Source: Xiheibacterium sp038325765
GTDB lineage: Bacteria > Myxococcota_A > Polyangia > Nannocystales > Nannocystaceae
Direction of reading: 5' to 3'
Assembly: GCA_038325765.1 (NCBI GenBank)
Contig: JBBQJI010000005.1
Span: 62,001 to 126,000, forward strand
DNA: 64,000 nt
Below are positions 52,980 through 61,065 of the stretch, one piece after another (position 1 is the stretch's first letter; every line of letters starts with the position of its first letter). Both the position numbers and the translations under genes were made by a program. The notes under the pieces were generated by a model. That model was not told the DNA's origin and ran no database searches. It worked only from the letters and a program-made list of their open reading frames with translations.

Positions 52980-53396
52980 TCAGGGATGGCGAACCGTGAC
53001 GTCGAGCGAGCCACCCTTGGGCACCGTCAACACGCCGCTCGCGAGCACCGTCGATCCGTCGCGCACCTGGATGTCGTTGCGCCCCGACGCCACGTCGATG
53101 CTCGACAGCGGCGCGGTGCCGGCGTAGCGGCCGTTGACGAACAGGCTGCCACGACCGCCCTCGACCGTCATCGAGAGGGTTCCGGGGGCCTTCTCGCTGC
53201 GCTTCTTGCGGTCCTTCACCGTCGCCTGCTTGCCGGCCTCCCACTTCGCACCGTCGGCGGCGTCGAGGCACAGGTTGCTGGAATCCTCGCAGGCGAGCGC
53301 GCTGGCGGCGACCGAGGTCGACGTCATCACCAGCGCGAGCGGAGCCCCGATCGCGATCGAGAGCACGAGGGCGGAGAGGCGGCGATGGATGACCAT
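52980..53396 (-). CDS. Exported PEGA-like domain protein
   Basis: 138 aa. Signal peptide with cleavage or lipid site near ASALAC (SIAIGAPLALVMTSTSVAASALAC). The C-terminal 65 residues have a PEGA-like pattern, G-[ST]-L-x-V-N-G-x-x-x-G-x-[AS]-P-L followed by GRNDIQVRDGS (RGSLFVNGRYAGTAPLSSID), a beta-rich module seen in kinase-associated and S-layer proteins. It starts two bases after the stop of the TPR protein at 53399, so the two are one operon, and lies 242 bp upstream of kinase 3. It may present a ligand-binding module to the kinase pathway. Confidence 0.75.
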   Translation of the reverse strand: MVIHRRLSALVLSIAIGAPLALVMTSTSVAASALACEDSSNLCLDAADGAKWEAGKQATVKDRKKRSEKAPGTLSMTVEGGRGSLFVNGRYAGTAPLSSIDVASGRNDIQVRDGSTVLASGVLTVPKGGSLDVTVRHP

Positions 53397-53398
53397 GG

Positions 53399-54382
53399 TT
53401 AGAATCTCCCCGAGATCGCGACGCCGTTCAAGCTCGGCGCGACGCTGACGTTGTTTTCTCTGGCCTTGCCCTGCTTTTTCTCGGCGACCTTGGCGATGAT
53501 CATCATCGCCGCGCCACCGAGCACGAGGGCACCACCGACACCGAGCCCGACCGCCGCGATCACGTTGCCGCGCTCGCCCTTGCGCGCGACGGCGTCGTAC
53601 TCGGTGCCGTACACCGTCGGACCCTCGGCTCGATACTGGTTGACGGCGCCGACGATGAGGCCCACAACGCCGACCCCGACCAGGGCGCCGCCGAGCGAGG
53701 TGACGACCGCGCCGGCGACGAACAACGGGCGGGTCGCGATCGGCTTGCGCTCCCGCTTCTCCCGCCCGGGCGTCTCGGGCTCGCCCTCGGCACCGTCGCC
53801 GCGCGCGAGCTCCTCGAGCAGGATCTGTCCCCGATCGATCGTGTCCTTGGCCCGCGAGATGAGGTCGGGCACCTCGCTGGTCTCGACCATGCGGAAGTCC
53901 TTGTCGGACGCCTCGTCGAGCTGGAAGTGGAGCAGGTCGAGGGCGATGTGCGCGCGCTCGATGCCGGCCTCGGCCATCGCGACCGCGTGATCCTTCTCGG
54001 CGGCGCCGAGGTAAGCGTCGGCGGCATCGAGGTACAGGATCGGATCGCCCCACTCGGACGCGCGGGTGTCGTAGTGCACGCCGGCCGCGGCCGGATCACT
54101 CTTCGCGAGTTCGCGTCCGGTCACCTGGGCCTCGGCGCGCTTGCGCCCCGCGGTCTCGGGCGTGACCTTGGGCCCCGCGAAGGCGACGAGCGCCGCGGCT
54201 GCGCCGACACCCGCGGCTGCGCCGACACCCGCGGCTGCGACCGCGGGTCCGTAGGGCGATGCGCTCGCCATCCGGGGCGCCGAGCCCAACCCCAGGGCGA
54301 GGATCGTCACCACCGCGAGGTTCGGTCGACGTCGTCCAGCCGATGACGCGCGAGGCAGCGAGCAAGACGGGCACGAAGACAT
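53399..54382 (-). CDS. Membrane protein with two C-terminal helices and terminal Phe (TPR-F relative)
   Basis: 327 aa; ATG 54382 is chosen over the TTG ORF limit because TAGCTT lies seven bases upstream. N-terminal signal-like region (NLAVVTILALGLGSA), an Ala/Gly stretch encoded by an 18-bp repeat, a helical region (AGIERAHIALDLLHFQLDEASDKDFRMVETSEV), a charged linker, then helices RPLFVAGAVVTSLGGALVGVG and GNVIAAVGLGVGGALVLGGAAMMII. It ends in ...AISGRF, like the two TPR kinase partners (SARF, GMRF). TPR motifs are not clear here. Coupled with the PEGA-like gene (2 bp gap). Confidence 0.7.
   Translation of the reverse strand: MSSCPSCSLPRASSAGRRRPNLAVVTILALGLGSAPRMASASPYGPAVAAAGVGAAAGVGAAAALVAFAGPKVTPETAGRKRAEAQVTGRELAKSDPAAAGVHYDTRASEWGDPILYLDAADAYLGAAEKDHAVAMAEAGIERAHIALDLLHFQLDEASDKDFRMVETSEVPDLISRAKDTIDRGQILLEELARGDGAEGEPETPGREKRERKPIATRPLFVAGAVVTSLGGALVGVGVVGLIVGAVNQYRAEGPTVYGTEYDAVARKGERGNVIAAVGLGVGGALVLGGAAMMIIAKVAEKKQGKARENNVSVAPSLNGVAISGRF
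54193..54241. repeat. 18-bp repeat in the TPR-F relative
   Basis: Two and a half copies of ccgcggctgcgccgacac (54193-54210, 54211-54228, partial) encode the GVGAAA stretch near the N-terminus of the protein at 53399-54382. Confidence 0.85.
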
Positions 54383-54389
54383 CTCCGGC

Positions 54390-54419
54390 AAGCTATCGGG
54401 CGCCCCCGCGGCCTGTCAA
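54390..54419 (-). promoter_or_regulatory. Near-consensus promoter of the TPR-F/PEGA operon
   Basis: On the minus strand TTGACA (54419-54414), a perfect -35, and TAGCTT (54395-54390) are separated by 18 bp. The -10 ends seven bases before the ATG at 54382, so transcription is likely leaderless. Confidence 0.65.
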
Positions 54420-54552
54420 ACCCGAGTCGGCCGCGATGCGCACGACTCGCACGCGCGCAGATCGAATTGCGTAGCGCCCCCATGCCCCCGATTTTCGCCG
54501 CGGCCCGCAGCGCCGTTCTGCTATGGTGCGGCCGATTCGAGTAGGGGGCGCG

Positions 54553-54951
54553 ATGACAGGCAGACTCAGGTTCTCGCGGGCAGCGATGGTGACCATGGTG
54601 CTCGTGGCGGGTTGCTTCCGCGGTGCCGAGCGAGACAAGCCGCCACAGCCCGGCGACCTCGGTGGTCTGTGCGCACAGCCCGATGGCCGCTGCGAAGAGG
54701 GCCAGTGCAACCGCACGCGGAACTACTGCTTCGACGCCGCCGTTCCCTGCAGCGGGTTCTTCTGCGGCGGCGAGGAGCGTGGAACGTGTGTGGTCGACGA
54801 CGCCTCGCAGCCCTCGTGCACGTGCAAACCCGGGTTCGACAACGAGTTCTACCTGCTCTACTGCTGCCCGACGGACGGCACGGCGCAGGACGATGAGTAC
54901 TGCGCGCCGCCGATGACGGACGACGGCGGTGACGAGGGCAGCAGCGGTTGA
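54553..54951 (+). CDS. Small Cys-rich lipoprotein
   Basis: 132 aa. The ATG at 54553 has a G5 run (54544-54548) four bases upstream, and TATGGT (54522-54527) could be its -10 box. Signal and lipobox AAMVTMVLVAGC. The mature part has EGF-like spacing: CAQPDGRCEEGQCNRTRNYC, CSGFFC, GTCVVDDASQPSCTCKPGF and YCCPTDGT. CTCKPGFDNEF resembles an EGF C-terminal turn. The end is acidic (TDDGGDEGSSG). Probably secreted and disulfide-bonded; it may be related to the Cys-rich lipoproteins of the kinase cluster. It is divergent from the TPR-F gene. Confidence 0.75.
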   Translation: MTGRLRFSRAAMVTMVLVAGCFRGAERDKPPQPGDLGGLCAQPDGRCEEGQCNRTRNYCFDAAVPCSGFFCGGEERGTCVVDDASQPSCTCKPGFDNEFYLLYCCPTDGTAQDDEYCAPPMTDDGGDEGSSG

Positions 54952-54966
54952 TGGCATGATGCGGTG

Positions 54967-55701
54967 GTGCCGGACACCCCGCGTCCCAGCTCCGATGCCG
55001 ACCAGCGCCCGGCCGCCGTGGTCTTGTTGAGCGGTGGCCTGGACTCGACCACCGTGCTCGCCGAGGCGGCGCTCACCCGCCGGGTGCACGCGCTCAGCTT
55101 CCGTTACGGTCAGCGCCACGCCGCCGAGCTCGGCTGCGCTGCCCGCCATGCCGCGCGCGTTGGCGCCGTCGCCCACGAGATCGTGGATCTGGGCCACCTG
55201 GCGCGTCTGCTCGCGCCGGTCACCGCGCTCATCGGCGAAGGCGGCCTCCCGGTGCCCAAGCACGGCGCATCCACGGACACCATTCCCGTCACCTACGTGC
55301 CCGCCCGCAACGCGCTGTTCCTGACCTACGCGCTGGCGTGGGCCGAGGCCATCGACGCCGACGACATCTGGATCGGCACCAACGCCCTCGACTACTCCGG
55401 TTATCCGGATTGCCGGCCGGCGTTCATCGACGCCTTCGCGACCATGGCCGGCCTCGCCACGCGCCGCGGCGTCCTGGGCCGCCCCGTCGCCGTCGTCGCC
55501 CCGTTGTCGGCGCTCCGCAAGCACGAGATCATCGCCCGCGGCCACGGCTTGGGCGTCGACTTCGGCGACACCATCAGCTGCTACGATCCGCAAGGCAGCG
55601 ATCCGCACGTCGTCGCCTGCGGCGCGTGTGACAGCTGCCGGTTGCGCGCCGAGGGCTTCGCGCAGGCCGGCGTGCCCGATCCGACCCGCTACGCGCAGTG
55701 A
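54967..55701 (+). CDS. queC: 7-cyano-7-deazaguanine synthase (QueC)
   Basis: 244 aa from GTG 54967 (GTG 54964 is one codon earlier). PP-loop ATPase motif LLSGGLDSTTVLAEA at residues 20-34, conserved FRYGQRHAAEL, IGTNALDYSGYPDCRPAF and the C-terminal zinc site CYDPQGS...ACGACDSCRLRAEGF (four Cys). QueC converts 7-carboxy-7-deazaguanine to preQ0 with ATP and ammonia in queuosine biosynthesis. No queD, queE or queF is nearby, so the rest of the pathway must be elsewhere. CATGAT at 54955-54960 precedes the GTG by six bases; this supports a leaderless transcript from 54967. Confidence 0.93.
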   Translation: MPDTPRPSSDADQRPAAVVLLSGGLDSTTVLAEAALTRRVHALSFRYGQRHAAELGCAARHAARVGAVAHEIVDLGHLARLLAPVTALIGEGGLPVPKHGASTDTIPVTYVPARNALFLTYALAWAEAIDADDIWIGTNALDYSGYPDCRPAFIDAFATMAGLATRRGVLGRPVAVVAPLSALRKHEIIARGHGLGVDFGDTISCYDPQGSDPHVVACGACDSCRLRAEGFAQAGVPDPTRYAQ

Positions 55702-55707
55702 CGAGGA

Positions 55708-57228
55708 TCAGAGCAGCGCGGGGACCAGGACCACGCCGGCGACGACGAGCACGATGAGGCCCAACGCATCGAGGCGAACGCCGCAGGCCAGCATCGCCTC
55801 GACCCGGATCATGCGCGTGCCATAGGCCATCGCGTTGGGGGGCGTCGAGACCGGCAACATGAACGCGAAGCTCGCCGCGATCGTAGCCAGCACCGCGGTG
55901 GGCAGCGGATCGATCCCGCCGGCCTGCGCGATGCCGATGAGCACCGGCAGCATCATGGCCGTGACCGCAGTGTTGCTGGTGACCTCGGTCAGCACCAGGA
56001 TCAGCACCACCGCCGAGACGAGCAGGCCGACCGGATGCGCCGCGAGCGAACCGAGCCCGCCGAGCACACCATGCCCGATCGCTTCGGCGAGGCCGGTCTC
56101 GAAGGTGAGCTTGCCCAGGGCCAGACCCCCGCCGAGCAGCAGAATCGTGCCCCAATCGAGGCGCTGGGCGTCGGCCCACGCCAGCAGCGGCGCGCGCGGC
56201 GAAGCGCCCGATGGCAGCAGGAACAGCAGCGACCCGCAGGCGATCGCGACCACGCCTTCGTCCAGCACACGGGCGGCCCACTCCGTCCACGGATGCTCGA
56301 GACCGAGGGCCAGGCGCAACACAGACGGCAGCAGCCAGCCGACGACGGCCAGCCCGAACGTGGCCACCGCACGACGCTCGGCGGGACGCACAGGGCCCAG
56401 CACCGCGAGCTGACGGCGGACCTCGTCGGCGAGGCCGGACAGCCTCGCCACCGGTGCGGGGAAGCGGCGGGCACCGACGGTCAGCGTGATCGCGATCATC
56501 GCGGTCGAGATCGGCAACGCGAACGCCATCCACCGCGCGAAGTCGAACTGGACGCCCAGCCGGTCCTCGAGCATGCCGATGGCGATGACGTTGGGCCCCG
56601 TGCCGATCGGCGTCGCGATGCCGCCGATCGACGATGAGTACGCCACCATGAGGCACATCCCGCCGCCGAAGCGATCGAGCTGGCGTCGCATCGTCGGATC
56701 CTCGCCGAGCACCACACCCATCGTCGCGTGGATCCCCAGGGCGACCGGCAACAGCATCGCGGTCGTCGCGGTGTTCGAGATCCACATCGAGAAGCCCCAC
56801 GCGATGCAGCCCATCGTGATCATGGCGCGCTTGGGCGAGCCGGCGACGAAAGGCCGCGCGATGAGCCACAGCGCGATGCGCCGATCGACGCCCTGACGCG
56901 ACAGGCCCTCGGCGAGGAGGAAGCCGCCGATGAAGAGGAAGATGATCGGGTCGGCGAACGGCGCGAACGCGGTCTTCGCGTCGGCGACCCCGAGCACCAC
57001 GGCGACCGACGGCCCGAGGAGCGCCGCGGCCGGCAGCGGTATCGCCTCGGTGATCCACAGCGTGACCGTCGCCGCCGCGACCGCCGCGAGCGCGTGCGCC
57101 TGCGCCGAGAGCCCCGGCATCGGCAACAACAGCAGTCCGATCAAGAGCGCCGGCGCAGCGACGAGACCGACCGTGCGGCGACGTGCCTCGAACCGCGCCT
57201 CGGCGTCGGAGATCGCCTCGGCGAGCAT
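55708..57228 (-). CDS. DASS (SLC13-like) sodium/anion symporter
   Basis: 506 aa from ATG 57228; the longer ORFs upstream are low-quality sequence across the divergent gene. About eleven or twelve hydrophobic segments. The two SNT-type signatures of the family are visible: SNTATTAMLLPVALGI (near 170) and TEVTSNTAVTAMMLPVLIGI (near 410). Each is in a helix-hairpin (LNTT/SNT) used for sodium and carboxylate. Other family segments are WITEAIPLPAAALLGPS and FLFIGGFLLAEG. Likely substrates are dicarboxylates, citrate or sulfate; the residues visible do not decide. TATCGT is ten bases before the ATG, overlapping the -10 of the divergent gene. Confidence 0.9.
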   Translation of the reverse strand: MLAEAISDAEARFEARRRTVGLVAAPALLIGLLLLPMPGLSAQAHALAAVAAATVTLWITEAIPLPAAALLGPSVAVVLGVADAKTAFAPFADPIIFLFIGGFLLAEGLSRQGVDRRIALWLIARPFVAGSPKRAMITMGCIAWGFSMWISNTATTAMLLPVALGIHATMGVVLGEDPTMRRQLDRFGGGMCLMVAYSSSIGGIATPIGTGPNVIAIGMLEDRLGVQFDFARWMAFALPISTAMIAITLTVGARRFPAPVARLSGLADEVRRQLAVLGPVRPAERRAVATFGLAVVGWLLPSVLRLALGLEHPWTEWAARVLDEGVVAIACGSLLFLLPSGASPRAPLLAWADAQRLDWGTILLLGGGLALGKLTFETGLAEAIGHGVLGGLGSLAAHPVGLLVSAVVLILVLTEVTSNTAVTAMMLPVLIGIAQAGGIDPLPTAVLATIAASFAFMLPVSTPPNAMAYGTRMIRVEAMLACGVRLDALGLIVLVVAGVVLVPALL

Positions 57229-57237
57229 CACCTGGGC

Positions 57238-57244
57238 TACGATA
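57238..57244. promoter_or_regulatory. Overlapping divergent -10 boxes, DASS and membrane glycosyltransferase-like genes
   Basis: TACGAT (57238-57243, rightward) and TATCGT (57244-57239, leftward) overlap by five bases in the 47-bp gap between two divergent starts. The leftward copy ends ten bases before the DASS ATG. This is the second shared -10 in the window. Confidence 0.4.
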
Positions 57245-57275
57245 CCAGCGCGCGGCCCCGGGCAGCGCCCCGCAG

Positions 57276-58550
57276 ATGACCCCACCTGTCCGCCGTGCCT
57301 GGGTGGTCCCCGCCTGCATGTTCGCGTTCCTCCTCGTGTGGACGTGGATCGGCCGCGGGCTGGTGAGCAGCAACGACGGCTCGCACGTGGCCCTCGGACG
57401 CGCCCTCGTCCTGCGCCGCGAGACCACCATCGATCCCGACATCGCCCTGACGTTGTGGGTCGACCGCGCCGTGCGCGACGGCCACCACTACTCGGACCGG
57501 CCACCTGGCACTGCCTTCGCCGCCCTGCCCGCGTTGTGGCTCGGTGCCCAGCTCGACCCCACGCTGCGCGACCGCGCGATCGAGAGCGGCGCACTGGTAA
57601 TCACGCCCGCCGCCGATCCCTACGCGAACACCTACGTCGTGCGGGCCAAGCAGCACGGCCGCGCGCCAGCGCTCGTGCAGTTCCAGGGCACCGCCTTGCT
57701 GGTGCGGCTGCAGGCGGCGCTCATGGGCCTGCTCGGCCTGGTGTGCCTCGAACGATGGCTGCGGCTCGAGGGCTTCGCAAAGGGTCCCCGCATCGCCGCC
57801 GTGGGCACCATCGCGCTGGGCACGTTGTGGGGACCGTACTCGACGGTGCTGTTCTCGCACGTGACCTCGGGCGCCCTGTGGTGCGCGATGCTCCTCGCGT
57901 GCGCCGCTGCCAAGGTGCGCGGCCGCGTGGCGTGGTGGTTGGCGGGCTGCTGCGGCGCCTGGGCGGTGGCCAGCGACTACCTGCTCGCGGTGCCGATCGC
58001 GATCCACCTGCTCTCGTTGGTGCCGCGGCGCGGCTGGCTGCACATCTTCGTCGGCGCGGCGCCCATGGTCATCGCCACCGCGGCGTACCACCATGCCGCG
58101 TTCGGCTCGGTCTGGTCAGTCGGCTACGACCACCATGCGACCTTCGAGTTCGCGCGCTCGCGGGTCGACACCTTCGGCGGTGATCCGCTCGCGGGCCTGT
58201 GGACGCTGCTCGGACTCGGCGACGATGCGGGCCTGCTCGCCCAGTCGCCCATCGTCTACGTCGGCGCCCTGGGGCTGGCGGTGGCGCGGCGCTGGCGTGA
58301 GGCCGTGGCGCTGCTACCGTGGCTGCTGTTGCTCGCGCTGCATCGCACGCCCGAGGGCGGCGCGACGATGGATCACCGCTATCTCGTGCCCGCGTTGCCG
58401 GTGATCGGCCTGGGGTTCGCACTCGCATGGCAGCGCTGGGTCGTGGCCGGCCCATCACTGCGCCGCCCGGTGGCGCTCGCGTGGATCGTGCTCGCCGCGT
58501 TGTCGGCGATCATCGTGTGGGTGCGCTTCTTCGCCTGGCGCGACGGCTGA
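57276..58550 (+). CDS. Integral membrane protein, GT-C glycosyltransferase-like
   Basis: 424 aa with about ten membrane segments. The first extracytoplasmic loop has the pattern SSNDGSHVALGRALVLRRETTIDPDIALTLW and GHHYSDRPPGTAF, which corresponds to the D-x-x-x-Y-[ST]-D-[KR]-[PA]-P-G loop of dolichyl-phosphate-mannose-type transferases. Later motifs such as YDHHATFEFARS and MDHRYLVPALP are also typical of this class. Likely a lipid-linked sugar transferase acting on the outer face of the membrane. No target gene is nearby. Start ATG 57276 is set by the divergent promoter. Confidence 0.7.
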   Translation: MTPPVRRAWVVPACMFAFLLVWTWIGRGLVSSNDGSHVALGRALVLRRETTIDPDIALTLWVDRAVRDGHHYSDRPPGTAFAALPALWLGAQLDPTLRDRAIESGALVITPAADPYANTYVVRAKQHGRAPALVQFQGTALLVRLQAALMGLLGLVCLERWLRLEGFAKGPRIAAVGTIALGTLWGPYSTVLFSHVTSGALWCAMLLACAAAKVRGRVAWWLAGCCGAWAVASDYLLAVPIAIHLLSLVPRRGWLHIFVGAAPMVIATAAYHHAAFGSVWSVGYDHHATFEFARSRVDTFGGDPLAGLWTLLGLGDDAGLLAQSPIVYVGALGLAVARRWREAVALLPWLLLLALHRTPEGGATMDHRYLVPALPVIGLGFALAWQRWVVAGPSLRRPVALAWIVLAALSAIIVWVRFFAWRDG

Positions 58551-58618
58551 CGCCCTTCGCTTCGGGTTTCGCCCGTCGGCGTGTATATCTCGGAGGATCG
58601 CCGCGGCGATCGGTGCCC

Positions 58619-60193
58619 ATGTCGTCGTCGCCCCAGGCGGATGTGCCAAGACCCCCGCGAGGTGACAAGACCGGACCGCGACACCCGAGCTGGTGGGTGT
58701 CGACGACCTACTTCGCCGAGGGCTTCCCCTACGCCCTGGTCAACAACGTCGCTGAAGTGCTGTTCAAGGAGCTCGGCGCCAGCATCCAGGCGATCGGCCT
58801 GACCGCGATCTTCCACCTGCCGTGGAACCTCAAGTTCCTGTGGGCGCCGCTGCTGGACCACTACGAGACCAAGCGCCGCTTCATGCTCGGGTGCGAGTGG
58901 GCGGTGCTCGCCGTGCTGCTGGTGCTCACCGCGCTGGGCGACGGCATCCCGCTGTGGCTGGCAGCCGCCTTGTTCATCCTGCTCGCGTTCATCGCCGCGA
59001 CCCACGACGTCGCGATCGATGGCTACTATCTCGAGGCGCTCGACGCCGACGAGCAGCCGCGCTTCGTCGGCCTGCGCGCGGCGGCCTATCGCGGCGCCGC
59101 ACTGCTCGCCAGCGGCCCTCTGCTGGTCGTCGCCGACCTCGCCGGCTGGCACGCCACCTGGGGCGCGGCCACCGTGGTGATGTCAGTGGTGCTCGCCTAT
59201 CACTGGACATTTTTGCCCGACGTCGAGCGCCGCGGCGATCCTTTGCGGCAGTGGCTGCGCGCGCTGCTGCGGCCGCGGGTCTACGCGGCCTTCGCCGTCA
59301 TCGCGGCCGTACTCGCGCTCGAGGCGGGGCTGCCGTTCATCCGTCCCGTAGCCGCGGCGATCCGCAGCCGCATCGCCACGATCCCCGCGCTGGGCGATCT
59401 GGGCGCCGCCGAGTGGATCGGCCTGGTGTTGCTGGTGTCGATGCTCGCGGCCTTGGCCTCGCTCGGGCGTCTGCGGCGCATGTTGGTCCGTCAGAACTCT
59501 CGCTACGGCCGCGCCTTCCTCGACCTGCTCGATGCGCCGCAGATGGGCCGGGCCCTCGCCTTCATCGTGCTGTTCCGCACCGGCGAATCCTTTCTCATGA
59601 AGATGCGGCTGCCGTTCCTGCGCGACGGCTGCGGGATGGACCTGTCGACGTACGGCATCGTCAACGGCACGCTCGGCTTCCTCGCGACCTTGGTGGCGAC
59701 GCTGGTCGGCGGATTTCTGATCTCGCGCCACGGCCTGCGCCGCTGGCTGTGGCCGATGGTGCTGGCGCAGAACGTCCCCAACCTGCTGTACGTCGCGATC
59801 GCGTCGGTGCCCGACCCCGCCGCACTCGGCACGTGGATCGTCGGCAGTGTGGTGATCGCCGAGGACTTCGGCGCCGGCCTGGGCACCGCAGTGTTCCTGG
59901 TCTACCTGATGCGCTGCTGCGATCCGCGGCACAAGGCCACGCACATGGCCGTGCTCACCGCCGTGATGAGCATCGGCTTCACCGTCGCCGGCATGTCGAG
60001 CGGCTTCCTCGTCGAGGCGCTGGGCGGCTTCGCACCATACTTCGTATTCGCGTTCATCGCGACGATCCCGAGCATGCTGCTGCTGCCGTGGGTCCCGTTC
60101 CTCGATCGTGGGCGCGGCGAAGCGCCGACGGCCGAGCCGCCCGCCCTGCCGGCCCCGAAGCGGGCCGCACCGACCCGAATCGACGCAGACTGA
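58619..60193 (+). CDS. AmpG-like major facilitator superfamily transporter
   Basis: 524 aa from ATG 58619. About twelve to fourteen helices. Early family motif: WVSTTYFAEGFPYALVNNVAEVLFKELGASIQAIGLTAIFHLPWNLKFLWAPLLD, very close to AmpG (FxxGxxL..., NLKFLWSPLLD). The DVAIDGYYLEAL segment is also shared (ATHDVAIDG). AmpG imports GlcNAc-anhydromuropeptides; substrate similarity here is only family-level. A central soluble insertion and a hydrophobic segment between helices 6 and 7 make it longer than AmpG (491). The tail is Pro/Ala-rich. It is followed by an unrelated-looking sensor protein. Confidence 0.83.
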   Translation: MSSSPQADVPRPPRGDKTGPRHPSWWVSTTYFAEGFPYALVNNVAEVLFKELGASIQAIGLTAIFHLPWNLKFLWAPLLDHYETKRRFMLGCEWAVLAVLLVLTALGDGIPLWLAAALFILLAFIAATHDVAIDGYYLEALDADEQPRFVGLRAAAYRGAALLASGPLLVVADLAGWHATWGAATVVMSVVLAYHWTFLPDVERRGDPLRQWLRALLRPRVYAAFAVIAAVLALEAGLPFIRPVAAAIRSRIATIPALGDLGAAEWIGLVLLVSMLAALASLGRLRRMLVRQNSRYGRAFLDLLDAPQMGRALAFIVLFRTGESFLMKMRLPFLRDGCGMDLSTYGIVNGTLGFLATLVATLVGGFLISRHGLRRWLWPMVLAQNVPNLLYVAIASVPDPAALGTWIVGSVVIAEDFGAGLGTAVFLVYLMRCCDPRHKATHMAVLTAVMSIGFTVAGMSSGFLVEALGGFAPYFVFAFIATIPSMLLLPWVPFLDRGRGEAPTAEPPALPAPKRAAPTRIDAD

Positions 60194-60224
60194 GGCGGCC
60201 GGCGATCCGGGCGATGGTGCGTTC

Positions 60225-60863
60225 ATGGCCCACGCCATCGACACCACGACCATCGAGATGCTCTGCGACGGACTCACCGACGGTGTGATCGTCTTCCGGG
60301 GTCGACGCGCTGCCTTGGTGAACGACGGCGCCTGTGGGCTGCTGGGCGCACCGCGGCCGTTGCTCGTCGGCGCCGAAGCCGACGAGATCCTCGGTCGCGT
60401 CGGGCTGCCGGGTCCATCGATGCTGCGCCTGCGCGCGGGCGATCTGGTGACCTCGATCGCGCACGACGGCCACGACGCGGCTCTGCGCCGGATCAATCTC
60501 CCGGGTGACGTCGACAGCGAGCTGGCCGCGTTGGTGATCCAGGACATGCGCCTGGGTCGAGCCCTACGCGAGAGCGAAGATGCGCTGGCGCTGCGCGGCT
60601 CGGCATTGCCCGAGTTCGCCACGGCACACATCGCCCTGCCGCCGCAGTCCGTGCTCGGCTACCTCTCGCGCGAGGTGAGGCGCTGCCACCTCGACTTCGA
60701 GGAGCTCTCGGTGCTCGTCCTCGCCGCAGGGGACGCCATGCGGGCGGCGGAGATCTCGACCTGCATCGCCAGCCAGCTCCGGGGTGCCGACCGCGTCGGG
60801 CCCTGCGATCCGCTCGAGCGCTCGCCCGCCCACGACGGCGGCGTGACCGGACACGCCGCCTGA
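60225..60863 (+). CDS. Possible truncated PAS/GGDEF-type sensor protein
   Basis: 212 aa. The first 90 residues look like a PAS sensor (LCDGLTDGVIVFRGRRAALVNDGACGLLGAPRPLLVGAEADEILG). A linker follows, then CHLDFEELSVLVLAAGDAMRAAEISTCIASQLRGADRVG, resembling the first strand-helix of a GGDEF domain. The GG[DE]EF motif is not reached: the protein ends soon after. Either this is a shortened remnant or a regulator without cyclase activity. Genes 32 bp before and 200 bp after are on the same strand. Confidence 0.5.
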   Translation: MAHAIDTTTIEMLCDGLTDGVIVFRGRRAALVNDGACGLLGAPRPLLVGAEADEILGRVGLPGPSMLRLRAGDLVTSIAHDGHDAALRRINLPGDVDSELAALVIQDMRLGRALRESEDALALRGSALPEFATAHIALPPQSVLGYLSREVRRCHLDFEELSVLVLAAGDAMRAAEISTCIASQLRGADRVGPCDPLERSPAHDGGVTGHAA

Positions 60864-61065
60864 GTCAGGCGCAACCCGCACGTCGGCGACGTCGAATCCG
60901 GACCGACACGATCCGACCTCCGCAGGCCCGTGCGCGGCCCTGTCGCGCCTCCTCGGCCCCGCGGCTGCGCGATCGTCCGGGCCGGCGTAAGGCCGTGCAC
61001 GCCGCGCCGTTGTCCCGGCCTGAGTGCCGCGCAGCGATGCGATAATCTCCGGACTCGGTTCGAAC

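Noticed and set aside
59183..60631. 482-codon minus-strand frame
   Set aside because: Antisense to the AmpG-like transporter and the PAS-like gene; the encoded sequence is low complexity.
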